Shown here: positions 54,399-62,132 of the stretch, piece after piece
Numbering within the stretch: position 1 is the stretch's first letter
Layout: every line of letters begins with the position of its first letter
Assembly: GCA_020635195.1 (NCBI GenBank)
Contig: JACKAG010000004.1
Span: 62,001-126,000 of the forward strand
Origin: Deltaproteobacteria bacterium
Lineage (GTDB): Bacteria; Bdellovibrionota_B; Oligoflexia; Oligoflexales; Bog-1112
DNA length: 64,000 nt
Direction: 5' to 3'
Translations under genes and position numbers: made by a program
Notes under the pieces: model-generated
Databases searched by the model: none
Told to the model about the DNA's origin: nothing
What the model saw: the letters and a program-made list of their open reading frames with translations, nothing else

Positions 54399-55346
54399 CT
54401 ACCGGGACTGATGGAGGGCCAGCAAGTCCCGTTCAAGACGGTCGAAGCGACGGAGCAGATCGGCTCTGGATCTGATTGTTCCGGAAGAGTCCTGGCTTAG
54501 CTTCAGCTCCGGGCTGTTCTGGTTTGCAATGACAACAGTGGCAGCAGCGGCAACAGCGACAACAGTGATAGCTCCGGCAACTCCTGCGATTTTCATGATT
54601 TTACTTCTCTTGTTCTTTTGCTCATTCGTATCTGGATTTGATACCGTGTTATAGGGTGAATGCTGAGTAGGAGAGGGATTGGCTTTGGATAAATCATGAT
54701 AGGCTGAAGAGTTATAGTCTGCTGCATTCAAATCCTTAGGAAGCTCAGAGGTGTCGAAAGGCTTAGAGGGGTCGAAAGGCCTAGAGGGGTCGAAAGGCCT
54801 AAAGGGGTCGAAAGGCCTAGAGGGGTCGAAAGGCCTAGAGGGGTCGAAAGGCCTAGAGGGGTCGAAAGGCTTAAAAGAGTTAGGGTTATAGGTGGTGGAC
54901 AAGGGGGCTCCTCCCTTGTCTGGTTTATCGTCCATCAGATAGCTTTTGATACCAGCAATGCCAAGGACGAAGATCAGAGCTCCTCCTGCTCCTGTGATGA
55001 CCCCTTTGGCGAATTCTTTTTTTTCAGACTCTGTTTGCGATTCCCTGATTTCATCTGAGAGCTCCAGGATTTTTTCCTGACTGTAACGCTCTGCCAGCTC
55101 AGCTTCAGGGATTTCGGTCAGATTCAGAACATACTGATTGAAGCTGTTGTCTTCCTGCCCTTCGCTGCTTTGCAGATACTCTTCTGCCGCAGTCTGGGTC
55201 TCTTCTGCCAGAGACAGGTACGCATCGCTGTTCTCAGAAGGGCTGTCTGTTACGTCTCTCAGAGCTCTTTTGTCCGGGCTTTGTGCACAGTTCGTAAGAC
55301 AGAGAAAGCAAAACAAGAAGCCAGACCAGAAGATGTATCTTTTCAT
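54399..55346 (-). CDS. Lipoprotein-family copy A (FDPSRP repeat type)
   Basis: 315 residues. Signal peptide with lipobox-like LTNC (Cys 20), a shared N-terminal domain (KRALRDVTDSPSENSDAYLS, helical, to about 115), a Gly/Ala-rich membrane segment (GVITGAGGALIFVLGIAGI, about 118-136), a copy-specific middle with seven tandem PFDPSR-type hexapeptides, a basic patch (KNKRSKIMK), a second hydrophobic segment (about 250-272), and the conserved tail PELKLSQDSSGTIRSR plus LLRRFDRLERDLLALHQ. Function unknown. A G9 tract lies 23 nt before the ATG. Shares both ends almost identically with copy B but not the middle. Confidence 0.7.
   Translation of the reverse strand: MKRYIFWSGFLFCFLCLTNCAQSPDKRALRDVTDSPSENSDAYLSLAEETQTAAEEYLQSSEGQEDNSFNQYVLNLTEIPEAELAERYSQEKILELSDEIRESQTESEKKEFAKGVITGAGGALIFVLGIAGIKSYLMDDKPDKGGAPLSTTYNPNSFKPFDPSRPFDPSRPFDPSRPFDPFRPFDPSRPFDPSKPFDTSELPKDLNAADYNSSAYHDLSKANPSPTQHSPYNTVSNPDTNEQKNKRSKIMKIAGVAGAITVVAVAAAATVVIANQNSPELKLSQDSSGTIRSRADLLRRFDRLERDLLALHQSR
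54754..54879 (-). repeat. 18-bp tandem repeat in lipoprotein copy A
   Basis: Seven units of about 18 bp (TCGAAAGGC at 54754, 54772, 54790, 54808, 54826, 54844, 54862), each coding six residues (FDPSRP). In-frame, so copy number can change without breaking the gene. Absent from copy B. Confidence 0.92.
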
Positions 55347-55572
55347 ATGTGAGCTCCGGAAAGTTGCTGCCCCCCCCCTGTTTAGCAGAAGTTCCGGAGG
55401 CGATGGTTGCGATGGATCTGCGTTATTATTTTAGCAGAGAATTCAGCAAGGCTTATCGTCTCAGGCGGTAACTTCTTGACAGCCTTGCTGTAGCTGTCTG
55501 TCTTTCTGGGCCGTCTGTTATCCGCTGCGATCCCGGGAAGCGGACTCAACGGAAACGCCGGGGGTGAGTGGA
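55347..55572. repeat. Duplicated spacer unit between copies A and B
   Basis: 226 bp that recur at 56962-57200 and 60518-60726. Contains, reading on the minus strand, the block shared with the aminotransferase end, a conserved GCTAAAATAA that may be a -10 region, the poly-G tract and the ribosome site CCGGAG of copy A. Confidence 0.85.
55370..55378 (-). promoter_or_regulatory. Poly-G tract (9) before copy A
   Basis: Nine C on the plus strand, nine G in the direction of the gene, 23 nt before the ATG. Tract lengths differ between copies (9, 7, 10) while the flanks are conserved, as expected of slipped-strand variation. Confidence 0.8.
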
Positions 55573-56961
55573 TCACCGGGACTGGTGAAGGGCCAGTAAG
55601 TCCCGCTCAAGACGGTCAAAGCGCCGGAGTAGGTCGGCTCTGGATCTGATTGTTCCGGAAGAGTCCTGGCTCAGCTTCAGCTCCGGGAGCGTCTGGGCGG
55701 CAACGATAGCTGCAGCGCCGGTGAGAGCTCCGATAACTCCTACGATTCTCATGTTTCTTCCTTTGCTGTTCTGGTTGTACTCTGCTCTTGCTTCTTGGGT
55801 GATCGGATCATTAAAGAACATTCCTTGTTTGAGATCCTCTGGAATCTGATATTTTGTCATCTTTTCTTTTATCTCAGAGATCTGTTCTTGTGTTAACCCT
55901 AGTTTTTCCAATTCGGCTATTATCTTATCTATCGGAAGAAGTTTATTAGTGTGTTTGTCGAAGAAGGTTTCATTATTATTCATGTAATCAATGAGGTTTC
56001 TCTTCATTTTTTGTTGTAGACGTAGTTCTAATAGTTTTGTGACACTTTCAGGTTGTTGTTTGATTGTCGCATTCTTTATATTTTCTTTCGAGATTTGCGC
56101 AATATCGCCAAGACCTAAGCGCTCTTTCCATCTTTGAAAAGCATTAATCTCCTCCTTGCTCTTTTGGTCATCAGTCATGAGCTTTTCTTGGCTTGCGAAT
56201 GTTTCTGTTTCAGAATCATAATATGGAGCTTCAGTAAATGTAGATGTCTGATGTTGAAGCTCATGAAAGTTCTTGAGCGCTTCTGGTTTTCTATTTGCTA
56301 ATGCTTCTCGTATGGATTGTTTGCTGACAGGAGTACTGTTATCAATACCAAGTGATTTTTTCCATCTCTCAAAATACGTGAGCTCCTCAGCACTTAATAT
56401 GGTTTTTAAGCTATTATAGTCCTTAATGTTATTGTCGTCATTTAAAAACCTGACGGATTTGGTAATGGTATTTTGGTAATAATCTACATTATCAAAATAC
56501 TCCTCTAATGACAAATATTCTCCGAGTTTTTTCTTTGCCTTTATTTCATCCAGATGACCTTTAATACCAACAGCGCCAAAGGCCAGGATCAGAGCTCCTC
56601 CTCCTCCTGTGGTGGCCCATTTTGCGATTTCTTTTTTTTCATACTCTGTTTGTGAGTCCTTGATTTCATCTGAGAGGTCCGGGGTCTCTTCCCGGCTGTA
56701 AAAACTTGCCAGCACACGTTTAGGGATTTCGGTCAGATTCTTAATATACCGATTAAAGTCGCTGTCTTCCTGTCCTTCGCTGCTTTGCAGATACTCTTTT
56801 GCCGCAGTCTGGGTCTCTTCTGCCAGAGACAGGTACGCATCGCTGTTCTCAGAAGGGCTGTCTGTTACGTCTCTCAGAGCTCTTTTGTCCGGGCTTTGTG
56901 CACAGTTCGTAAGACAGAGAAAGCAAAACAAGAAGCCAGACCAGAAGATGTGTCTTTTCAT
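55573..56961 (-). CDS. Lipoprotein-family copy B (helical repeat type)
   Basis: 462 residues. N-terminal 75 residues nearly identical to copy A, including lipobox LTNC; membrane segment near 118-140 (TTGGGGALILAFGAVGI); a long copy-specific helical middle with two related blocks, YFERWKKSLGIDNSTPVSKQ (about 190-232) and AFQRWKERLGLGDIAQISKE (about 275-317), each followed by a PE-x-L region; a second hydrophobic stretch (VGVIGALTGAAAIVAA); and the same C-terminal tail as copy A. Could span or link membranes with the variable middle exposed. A G7 tract lies 23 nt upstream of the ATG. Confidence 0.7.
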   Translation of the reverse strand: MKRHIFWSGFLFCFLCLTNCAQSPDKRALRDVTDSPSENSDAYLSLAEETQTAAKEYLQSSEGQEDSDFNRYIKNLTEIPKRVLASFYSREETPDLSDEIKDSQTEYEKKEIAKWATTGGGGALILAFGAVGIKGHLDEIKAKKKLGEYLSLEEYFDNVDYYQNTITKSVRFLNDDNNIKDYNSLKTILSAEELTYFERWKKSLGIDNSTPVSKQSIREALANRKPEALKNFHELQHQTSTFTEAPYYDSETETFASQEKLMTDDQKSKEEINAFQRWKERLGLGDIAQISKENIKNATIKQQPESVTKLLELRLQQKMKRNLIDYMNNNETFFDKHTNKLLPIDKIIAELEKLGLTQEQISEIKEKMTKYQIPEDLKQGMFFNDPITQEARAEYNQNSKGRNMRIVGVIGALTGAAAIVAAQTLPELKLSQDSSGTIRSRADLLRRFDRLERDLLALHQSR

Positions 56962-57200
56962 ATGTGAACTCCGGAAAGTTGCTGCCCCCCCTATTTAGCA
57001 GAAGTTCCGGAGGCGATGGCTGCGATGAATCTGCGTTGTTATTTTAGCAGAGAGTCTCGTAAGGCTTATCGTTTCAGGCGGGAATTTCTTGACAGCCTTG
57101 CTGTAGCTGTCTGGCTTTCCGGGAGCCTGCTGTCTGCTACGATCAGGGAAGCAGACTCCGCAGAAACGCCGGGGGCGAGTCGGCTTAACGGGACTGGTGG
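56962..57200. repeat. Duplicated spacer unit upstream of copy B
   Basis: Same unit as 55347-55572, with TTTAGCAG landmarks, poly-G tract and aminotransferase-end block (from 57115). It shows that another copy once followed on this side. Confidence 0.85.
56985..56991 (-). promoter_or_regulatory. Poly-G tract (7) before copy B
   Basis: Seven C on the plus strand at 56985-56991, 23 nt before the ATG of copy B. Shorter by two than in copy A and by three than in copy C. Confidence 0.8.
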
Positions 57201-57383
57201 ACAGGACGAGAGCATCAAAACTCAGAACAGGCTATAATCATGGCCTTCAACTGATTGTGGTGCTGTTGTTGCCCGTTATGATTACATCAGCTTACAGGCT
57301 CATGCATTGGCCCTTGGGGAGTGTCTGGGCTGTAGTGACAGTCGCGACAGCAGTGATCCCTGCGAATTTCATGGTTCTTATGT
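57201..57383 (-). pseudogene. Remnant of a further lipoprotein copy (E)
   Basis: After the spacer unit the expected C-terminal tail is missing, but 57319-57380 still resembles the second hydrophobic segment of copies A and B (GGGAGTGTCTGGGCTG... GCGAATTTCATGG on the plus strand). No reading frame survives. The antitoxin gene begins immediately after. Confidence 0.5.
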
Positions 57384-57689
57384 TTATTCTCCTGATGCAT
57401 TCTTCCAGCTGATGAAAGGTATTTTCCCATTTAACAAAGATAATTTTGTGATGGTATCAAAATTCACGGACCCACCCTTTATCAGTTTAGATACCATTCT
57501 TGGTGTAATACCAAGGCGCTCGCTGAGGTCGCTAAAAGAAAGCTGTTCCGTTTCCATGATTCTCCGGACTTCACTGCGGATACTATCCTGCAGCGAGTGC
57601 AGTCCTTCAATAAATAAACGAGCTTCCGCTCTCATTTGCCGGACCTCATGAGAACTGTAATTTTTTTCAATATGCGATTTAAAATCCAT
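57384..57689 (-). CDS. HigA/XRE-type antitoxin
   Basis: 101 residues with a helix-turn-helix (LSFSDLSERLGITPRMVSKLIKGGSVNFDTITKL, about 49-82) of the kind found in antitoxins paired with HigB/Gp49-like toxins. Its ATG (57689) overlaps the stop of the preceding toxin reading frame by one base (TAATG), the usual toxin-then-antitoxin order. Intact although its toxin is broken. Confidence 0.78.
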   Translation of the reverse strand: MDFKSHIEKNYSSHEVRQMRAEARLFIEGLHSLQDSIRSEVRRIMETEQLSFSDLSERLGITPRMVSKLIKGGSVNFDTITKLSLLNGKIPFISWKNASGE

Positions 57690-58125
57690 TATTGATCCCT
57701 CCGGTATATTTTCAGGCCCTCGTCATTCGATATATTCTTTTCATCCAATTCAGAAAGGCGTTTTTTTGCTATGCTGATATCTCGGTGCTATCCTGTTTTG
57801 GTATTTTTTGGCTCCGGCAACCTCCAGAAGCAGTATGATTCTTCGTTCTTTTGAGTCGGGTAATTGTCAAATTTAGTTTCAGAGTAGTAATAACGCCTTC
57901 CATTCTCCATGTCTCTTCGTTCATAGAGATTTTTCGAGAGCATTTTATTATGCGGTAATTGTAATAAAGGGCTATACTCTTCCACAGCCGCGACTAAGCG
58001 ATAAAACTTTTTTCAGTTCTCTTGTTTCCCTGAATTTCTTTGTTATATTCTTTTAATACCTTGCTGTTATGAACGGCCTTGGCCTTCCAGAATGTCTGGA
58101 GATCTTGATTAATTATTGAATTACG
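57689..58125 (-). pseudogene. Broken HigB/RelE-type toxin gene
   Basis: Upstream of the antitoxin. The central part reads KFYRLVAAVEEY... LSKNLYERRDMENGRRYYYSE, matching the LYElR and YRi.Y segments of HigB/Gp49 toxins. It is interrupted by an in-frame TAG at 57788-57790, after which the same frame continues as ISIAKKRLSELDEKN, the normal toxin end, up to the antitoxin start. A second lesion lies near 58005-58012 (an A-run), where the frame must shift to join AVHNSKVLKEYNKEI upstream. Hence at least two inactivating changes. Confidence 0.75.
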
Positions 58126-58145
58126 AGTGGTTACTAATTTTTATC

Positions 58146-58189
58146 GTTCATATTGTAACATTTTTTTTAAATAATGTTACAATATGAAC
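58146..58189. promoter_or_regulatory. Perfect 17-bp-arm palindrome between two toxin-antitoxin modules
   Basis: GTTCATATTGTAACATT (58146-58162) and AATGTTACAATATGAAC (58173-58189) are exact inverted repeats with a 10-base T/A-rich gap. TACAAT at 58178-58183 could be a -10 for the rightward abiE genes; the other arm could serve leftward. AbiEi proteins are known to repress their own promoter by binding long inverted repeats, so this is a likely operator. Confidence 0.8.
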
Positions 58190-58276
58190 ATGAGTGATAA
58201 CATGTTGTAAAATTTAGGTATTTTTTCAATTTCTGAAGCTAAAGCCCGAGGTTTCAGCCACTCCAGAATCTACCGG

Positions 58277-58759
58277 ATGGCAAAAGCCGGAAAACTGGAA
58301 AAGCTCGCTCCAAATGTCTACAAGTATCCCAGTGTTCTTATCGATCCCGTTGCTGAGTCCTTTGCTGTAGCCTGTAAGCGACTTGGTCCTGATGCTGCGG
58401 TTGCCGGACCCAGCGCTCTCGGGCACAGGGGATTGGTAGAAAGTCCCCCTCAACAGCTGTGGATGTTGGTGCCTCCTAACATTCTTGCGCCACGGCGATC
58501 CAATTATCGACTGATTCGATCCAGATCAGACCTGAGCCTCCATATGAAGTCTTACCGTTATTTTCGCGTAACCAGCCTCGAGCGAACTTTGGTCGAGCTT
58601 TTACACCTTGCCACAAAAATAGGTCCGGAAGCAGGCATCCGGGCAATTCGCGAGGCGGTGGCAGACGGTAGGACGACCTTGGATCAAATGGTAGGGGTGG
58701 CAAAGGATCTTGGCTATCAGAAATCGATATCCAAATATTGGGAGGCAATTTTGATATGA
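58277..58759 (+). CDS. AbiEi-type antitoxin, truncated at the N-terminus
   Basis: 160 residues from ATG 58277. The body (ESFAVACKRLGPDAAVAGPSALGHRGL ... RYFRVTSLERTLVELL) matches type IV antitoxin AbiEi. The expected winged-helix start (ISEAKARGFSHSRIYRMAKAG) is encoded in the same frame upstream but is cut off by a TAA at 58208-58210 after a short ATG-led piece at 58184. So the DNA-binding part is lost or shortened and the gene may be inactive. ATGA overlap with the toxin remnant. Confidence 0.72.
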   Translation: MAKAGKLEKLAPNVYKYPSVLIDPVAESFAVACKRLGPDAAVAGPSALGHRGLVESPPQQLWMLVPPNILAPRRSNYRLIRSRSDLSLHMKSYRYFRVTSLERTLVELLHLATKIGPEAGIRAIREAVADGRTTLDQMVGVAKDLGYQKSISKYWEAILI

Positions 58760-59580
58760 ACAAAAAAAGCATCATGCAGAGTCTAAAAAAGAGGCCATGA
58801 AGAGAAATACAGATATTTCTTTTGTTATTAACCTTTTTGTTCTTGAGCGAATGGCGCATCGTCTGTCTTTAAGCGATAAAACTGGGCGATTTTTGATCTT
58901 CAAGGGAGGGTTAGTAAGCCTTTTCGTCTATCAATCGAATCGGTTTACCGTTGATTTGGATGCTTTAGTTCAGGGGTTTGATATCATGAAGGCTGAAGAG
59001 CTTGTTGTCCCGGTGCTTGTCGATGATATCGGAGATGGCGTATGGTTTGTGTATCATGGGCAAAAGCTGCTTGCTGGTCAGACTGACTATGCGGGCTTGC
59101 AACTTGTATTTCGCGGTGGTATTGGCTTCGGTTCCGAAGAAGTATGAGAGAGCCCAGAAGTACCACGTAGATCTCGGGGTTGGTGATGCTGTTCACCCGG
59201 AAGCAAGAAAAGTTGAAACCCCCAGTATTTCTCAGGAACACACTCCGCTCTCATGGAGCGTCTACCCCATTGAGACAATAATTTCAGAAAAGCTCCATGC
59301 CGTGATCAATTTGGGATCGGGGAATTCCAGGTCAAAAGATATATATGATCTTTCTTTGCTTCTGCCCAAGGCGGATCCGGCTTTGTTGCCCGAGAGTTTA
59401 AAGCGGACTTTTGCTAACCGAAAGACGATTTTGCCTCGGGATCTTATGGCTACTTTGAGGAATATCGATCTCCAGATGATTCGGAGGGGCTGGCCATCGG
59501 CCACAGCGCCAATTGCAAATGCCCCTACCCTCGATAAGGCTTGGGGCATCATAATCCAAAAAGTTGAGGAACTGCTTTAG
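58756..59580 (+). pseudogene. Frameshifted AbiEii nucleotidyltransferase toxin
   Basis: Three reading-frame pieces make one AbiEii protein. The start MNKKSIMQSLKKR (58756) goes out of frame near 58790; the next piece (58797-59147) carries FKGGLVSLFVYQSNRFTVDLD, the nucleotidyltransferase motif; one base too many near 59130 shifts to the third piece, which has VPKKYERAQKYHVDLGVGDAV and SEKLHAVINLGSGNSRSKDIYD and ends at 59580. Such toxins work on tRNA in studied cases. At least two frameshifts, so no toxin is expected. Confidence 0.75.
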
Positions 59581-59639
59581 CTAACCCTTGAAGTAAGCCA
59601 GCTGACTTTTCTGGATTACTATAGTTGTGAACGGAGGAT

Positions 59640-60027
59640 CGTAATAAAGCACTTTATGGCATGCTCTTAGGCGACATCACTCCAGCAAATGATCATGACA
59701 TCAACTTCCTGAAAAAAAACATCTGACAATCAATGCTAAAGCAATGTACGGAGATAAGGTTTACATCTCAGAACCTCTTAAAAAAGAGATAAAGAGATAA
59801 AAAGTAAAGGCTCAGCATTGGTCTTTCCTCATAAAAATCCAGGGAAAGGTGCGCTCAATCTTGAAGAGCATTTACTCATTTCCGGAACCCGTCAGGCTAT
59901 AGAAACAGCATTTGGATGGCTGGAGGCAAGAACGGGGATCTCTGAAGCGAATAAGGCCAGGTCTGAACAAGGGTTGCTACAACATATTTTTGCTTCTCTT
60001 GTCGCAGTCGGCCTGGATTGCGCATAA
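59640..60027 (+). mobile_element. IS982-family transposase remnant
   Basis: Only the C-terminal half of a DDE transposase is left. 59661-59797 shows ITPANDHDINFLKK and, in another frame, AMYGDKVYISEPLKKE; 59818-60027 is open and reads LLISGTRQAIETAFGWLEAR and SEQGLLQHIFASL, typical of IS982. Several frameshifts and stops. No terminal inverted repeats found. It borders the broken end of lipoprotein copy C at about 60100. Confidence 0.65.
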
Positions 60028-60099
60028 AAGCATATAAAAATACGTTAGTGATTCGCGTTATTCATCTATGGTCACATAGGTTCCGGGTTTTTTGCGTTT

Positions 60100-60517
60100 A
60101 TTTCATCCAGATGACCTTTATACCAACAGCGCCAAAGGCCAGGATCAGAGCTCCTCCTCCTGCTGTGGTGGCTCATTTTGTGGTTTCTTTTTTTTCAGAC
60201 TCTGTTTGTGATTCTCCGATTTCATTTGAAAGGTCCGCGGTTTCTTCCCGGCTGTAAAAATTTGCCAGCACGTGTTTAGGGATTTCGGGCAGATTCAGAA
60301 CATACTGATTGAAGTTGTTATCTTCATGTCCTTCGCTGCTTTGCAGATACTCTTTTGCCGCAGTCTGTGTCTCTTCTGCCAGAGACAGGTACGCATCGCT
60401 GTTTTCAGAAGGGCTGTCTGTTACGTCTCTCAGAGCTCTTTTGCCTGAGTTTTGTGCACAGTTCGTAAGACAGAGAAAGCAAAACAAGAAGCCAGACCAG
60501 AAGATGTGTCTTTTCAT
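60100..60517 (-). pseudogene. Lipoprotein-family copy C, truncated
   Basis: The first 114 codons (60517 down to 60173) match copies A and B (lipobox LTNC, SPSENSDAYLSLAEETQTAA). A TGG seen in copy B has become TGA here. Beyond it the DNA still matches copy B through the membrane segment to about 60105, with one base missing, then stops at the IS982 remnant. G10 tract upstream. The first part could still be made as a short lipoprotein. Confidence 0.75.
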
Positions 60518-60726
60518 ATGTGATCTCCGGAAAGTTGCTGCCCCCCCCCCTGTTTAGCAGAAGTTCCGGAGGCGATGGCTGCGATGAATCTGCGTTGTTA
60601 TTTTAGCAGAGGAGTCGCGTAAGGCTTATCGTTTCAGGCGGGAATTTCTTGTCTGGCTTTCCGGGAGCCTGCTGTCTGCTACGATCCGGGGAGGCGGACT
60701 CCACAGAAACGCCGGGGGTGAGTGGA
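60518..60726. repeat. Duplicated spacer unit upstream of copy C
   Basis: Third full copy of the unit, lacking 18 bp (the GACAGCCTTGCTGTAGCT part) present upstream of copy B. Ends at the stop codon of the next lipoprotein tail. Confidence 0.85.
60541..60550 (-). promoter_or_regulatory. Poly-G tract (10) before copy C
   Basis: Ten C on the plus strand, 23 nt before the ATG of truncated copy C; the longest of the three tracts. Confidence 0.8.
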
Positions 60727-60897
60727 TCACCGGGACTGGTGAAGGGCCAGCAAGTCCCGCTCAAGACGGTCGAAGCGCCGGAGCAGGTCGGCTCTGGATC
60801 TGATTGTTCCGGAAGAGTCCTGGCTCAGCTTCAGCTCCGGGAGCATCTGGGCGGCAGCGATAGTTGCAGCGCCGGTGAGAGCTCAGAGATTCTGATG
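60727..60897 (-). pseudogene. C-terminal remnant of lipoprotein copy D
   Basis: Reads on the minus strand as PELKLSQDSSGTIRSR, LLRRFDRLERDLLALHQSR and stop at 60727, almost identical to the end of copy B, then loses about 11 bp and the frame near 60885. The front of the gene is missing; the unrelated flank of the 61074 gene follows. Confidence 0.75.
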
Positions 60898-61073
60898 TTT
60901 CGTATTTTGTTGTTTCATCTCTTAGAGAGCTGTTCGGTCCATAACTGCCTACCTTAAGAAATCATAGTGTATGCTAATATTTGTCCAGATTTTGGTGATT
61001 GCTGAGCTCAATATAACGAAAATCTATAGTTTAATCATAGGACAGGCCTGTCTGATCCTTCCGGAGATTTTCT
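60898..61073 (+). promoter_or_regulatory. Leader of the distant family member with a small palindrome
   Basis: Non-coding, AT-rich. GACAGGCCTGTC (61041-61052) is a perfect 12-bp palindrome about 20 bp before the ATG and may be an operator. CCGGAG is the ribosome site, as in the minus-strand copies; no poly-G tract here. Confidence 0.45.
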
Positions 61074-62132
61074 ATGAAAAGATATCGTGGTGCTGTTCTT
61101 TTAGTTGCCGGGCTTTATGCTGCTGCTTGTGTTCAGGGGGGTAGTAAGAGAGAGTTGCGAGAGCTTTCTGAAACAAGACAGGAAGATAATACAGATTATT
61201 TTAAACTCGCTCGTGAAACAAAAGATGCTTTTCAGCTTTACTCCGAAGAAAGAGCCAATGAGAGCATTGATAACGAAACAACGACAAAGCTTGATCAGGT
61301 TGCCCGGAATTATGAATCTGCTTCAGATGAGCAGGTGGCAGAAAGTATGGAAGATACCTACAACGAATCAAAATCTTCCATTACAGCAAAACAAGGAGCA
61401 GGAGTTGCGCTTATAGTCGTTGGAGCAGGTATGGGAGCAACAGGCACTGGAATGACCGTGCTACAGTATAGAACAGCTCAGAGTGCGATAGAGGCTAATA
61501 AAAAGGAATCAGAAGAAGTAAATAAGAAAATTGGTGAGATAGAAAAAATTGCAGAAGAGAAGAAGGTCAAACTTAGGGGCACTTTTTATAACATTTTGAA
61601 AAAAATAGAAAAAGTAACGGTTATTGATAAGAAGTCGAGGACAAAGCAGGTTGTTTTTATATTAAAAAACGACATGGGTGAAGCTGGTGAAGCTGATGTT
61701 AAAAAGTTTTTTAAGGATTCATATGGTATAGATATCGCTTTAGACGGATCTCCGAAAAATCTTGTTTTTTTGAATGGTGATTCTCGCTTAGTTATTCGTG
61801 GTTTGTTGTATAATAAGAACCTAGCGTTGGCTGTAACAGTACAAGAAAATGATAATAAGATGGTCTCAAAAAAATTTGATTCAAAACCACATCTTGAAAT
61901 CACAAATGACATGAATAGGGCTTTGAATGACATAAAGATTCCTGCAGAAATATCTCCAAGCAAGTTTCCAAAGCGTTTTGTCGCAATGGGTGTGGCAGGA
62001 CTGGGGGCGGCAGTATTAGGCACATTAATGGTGGCGGAAGTCGGTCCTTTAAAACTTGCAGAAAGTCCGACTTGCCAGGAAAGTCCGGCAGTTTGTCGTT
62101 TGATAGAAAGACTTAACAAAATCGCCCCTTGA
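61074..62132 (+). CDS. Distant member of the lipoprotein family, opposite strand
   Basis: 352 residues. Same plan as copies A and B with low identity: lipobox YAAAC (Cys 19); KRELRELSETRQEDNTDYFKLA, aligning with the KRALRDVTDSPSENSDAYLS of A/B; a Gly/Ala-rich membrane segment (about 105-128, GAGVALIVVGAGMGATGTG); a unique coiled and mixed middle; a second hydrophobic segment (about 305-325) and a tail GPLKLAESP... VCRLIERLNK, aligning with PELKLSQDS... LLRRFDRLER. Six G directly after the lipobox codon (61136-61141) could allow frame slippage. Function unknown. Confidence 0.65.
   Translation: MKRYRGAVLLVAGLYAAACVQGGSKRELRELSETRQEDNTDYFKLARETKDAFQLYSEERANESIDNETTTKLDQVARNYESASDEQVAESMEDTYNESKSSITAKQGAGVALIVVGAGMGATGTGMTVLQYRTAQSAIEANKKESEEVNKKIGEIEKIAEEKKVKLRGTFYNILKKIEKVTVIDKKSRTKQVVFILKNDMGEAGEADVKKFFKDSYGIDIALDGSPKNLVFLNGDSRLVIRGLLYNKNLALAVTVQENDNKMVSKKFDSKPHLEITNDMNRALNDIKIPAEISPSKFPKRFVAMGVAGLGAAVLGTLMVAEVGPLKLAESPTCQESPAVCRLIERLNKIAP

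Noticed and set aside
57016..57237. 73-codon plus-strand frame in the spacer unit
   Set aside because: Falls in the duplicated non-coding unit and is not preserved in the sister copies.
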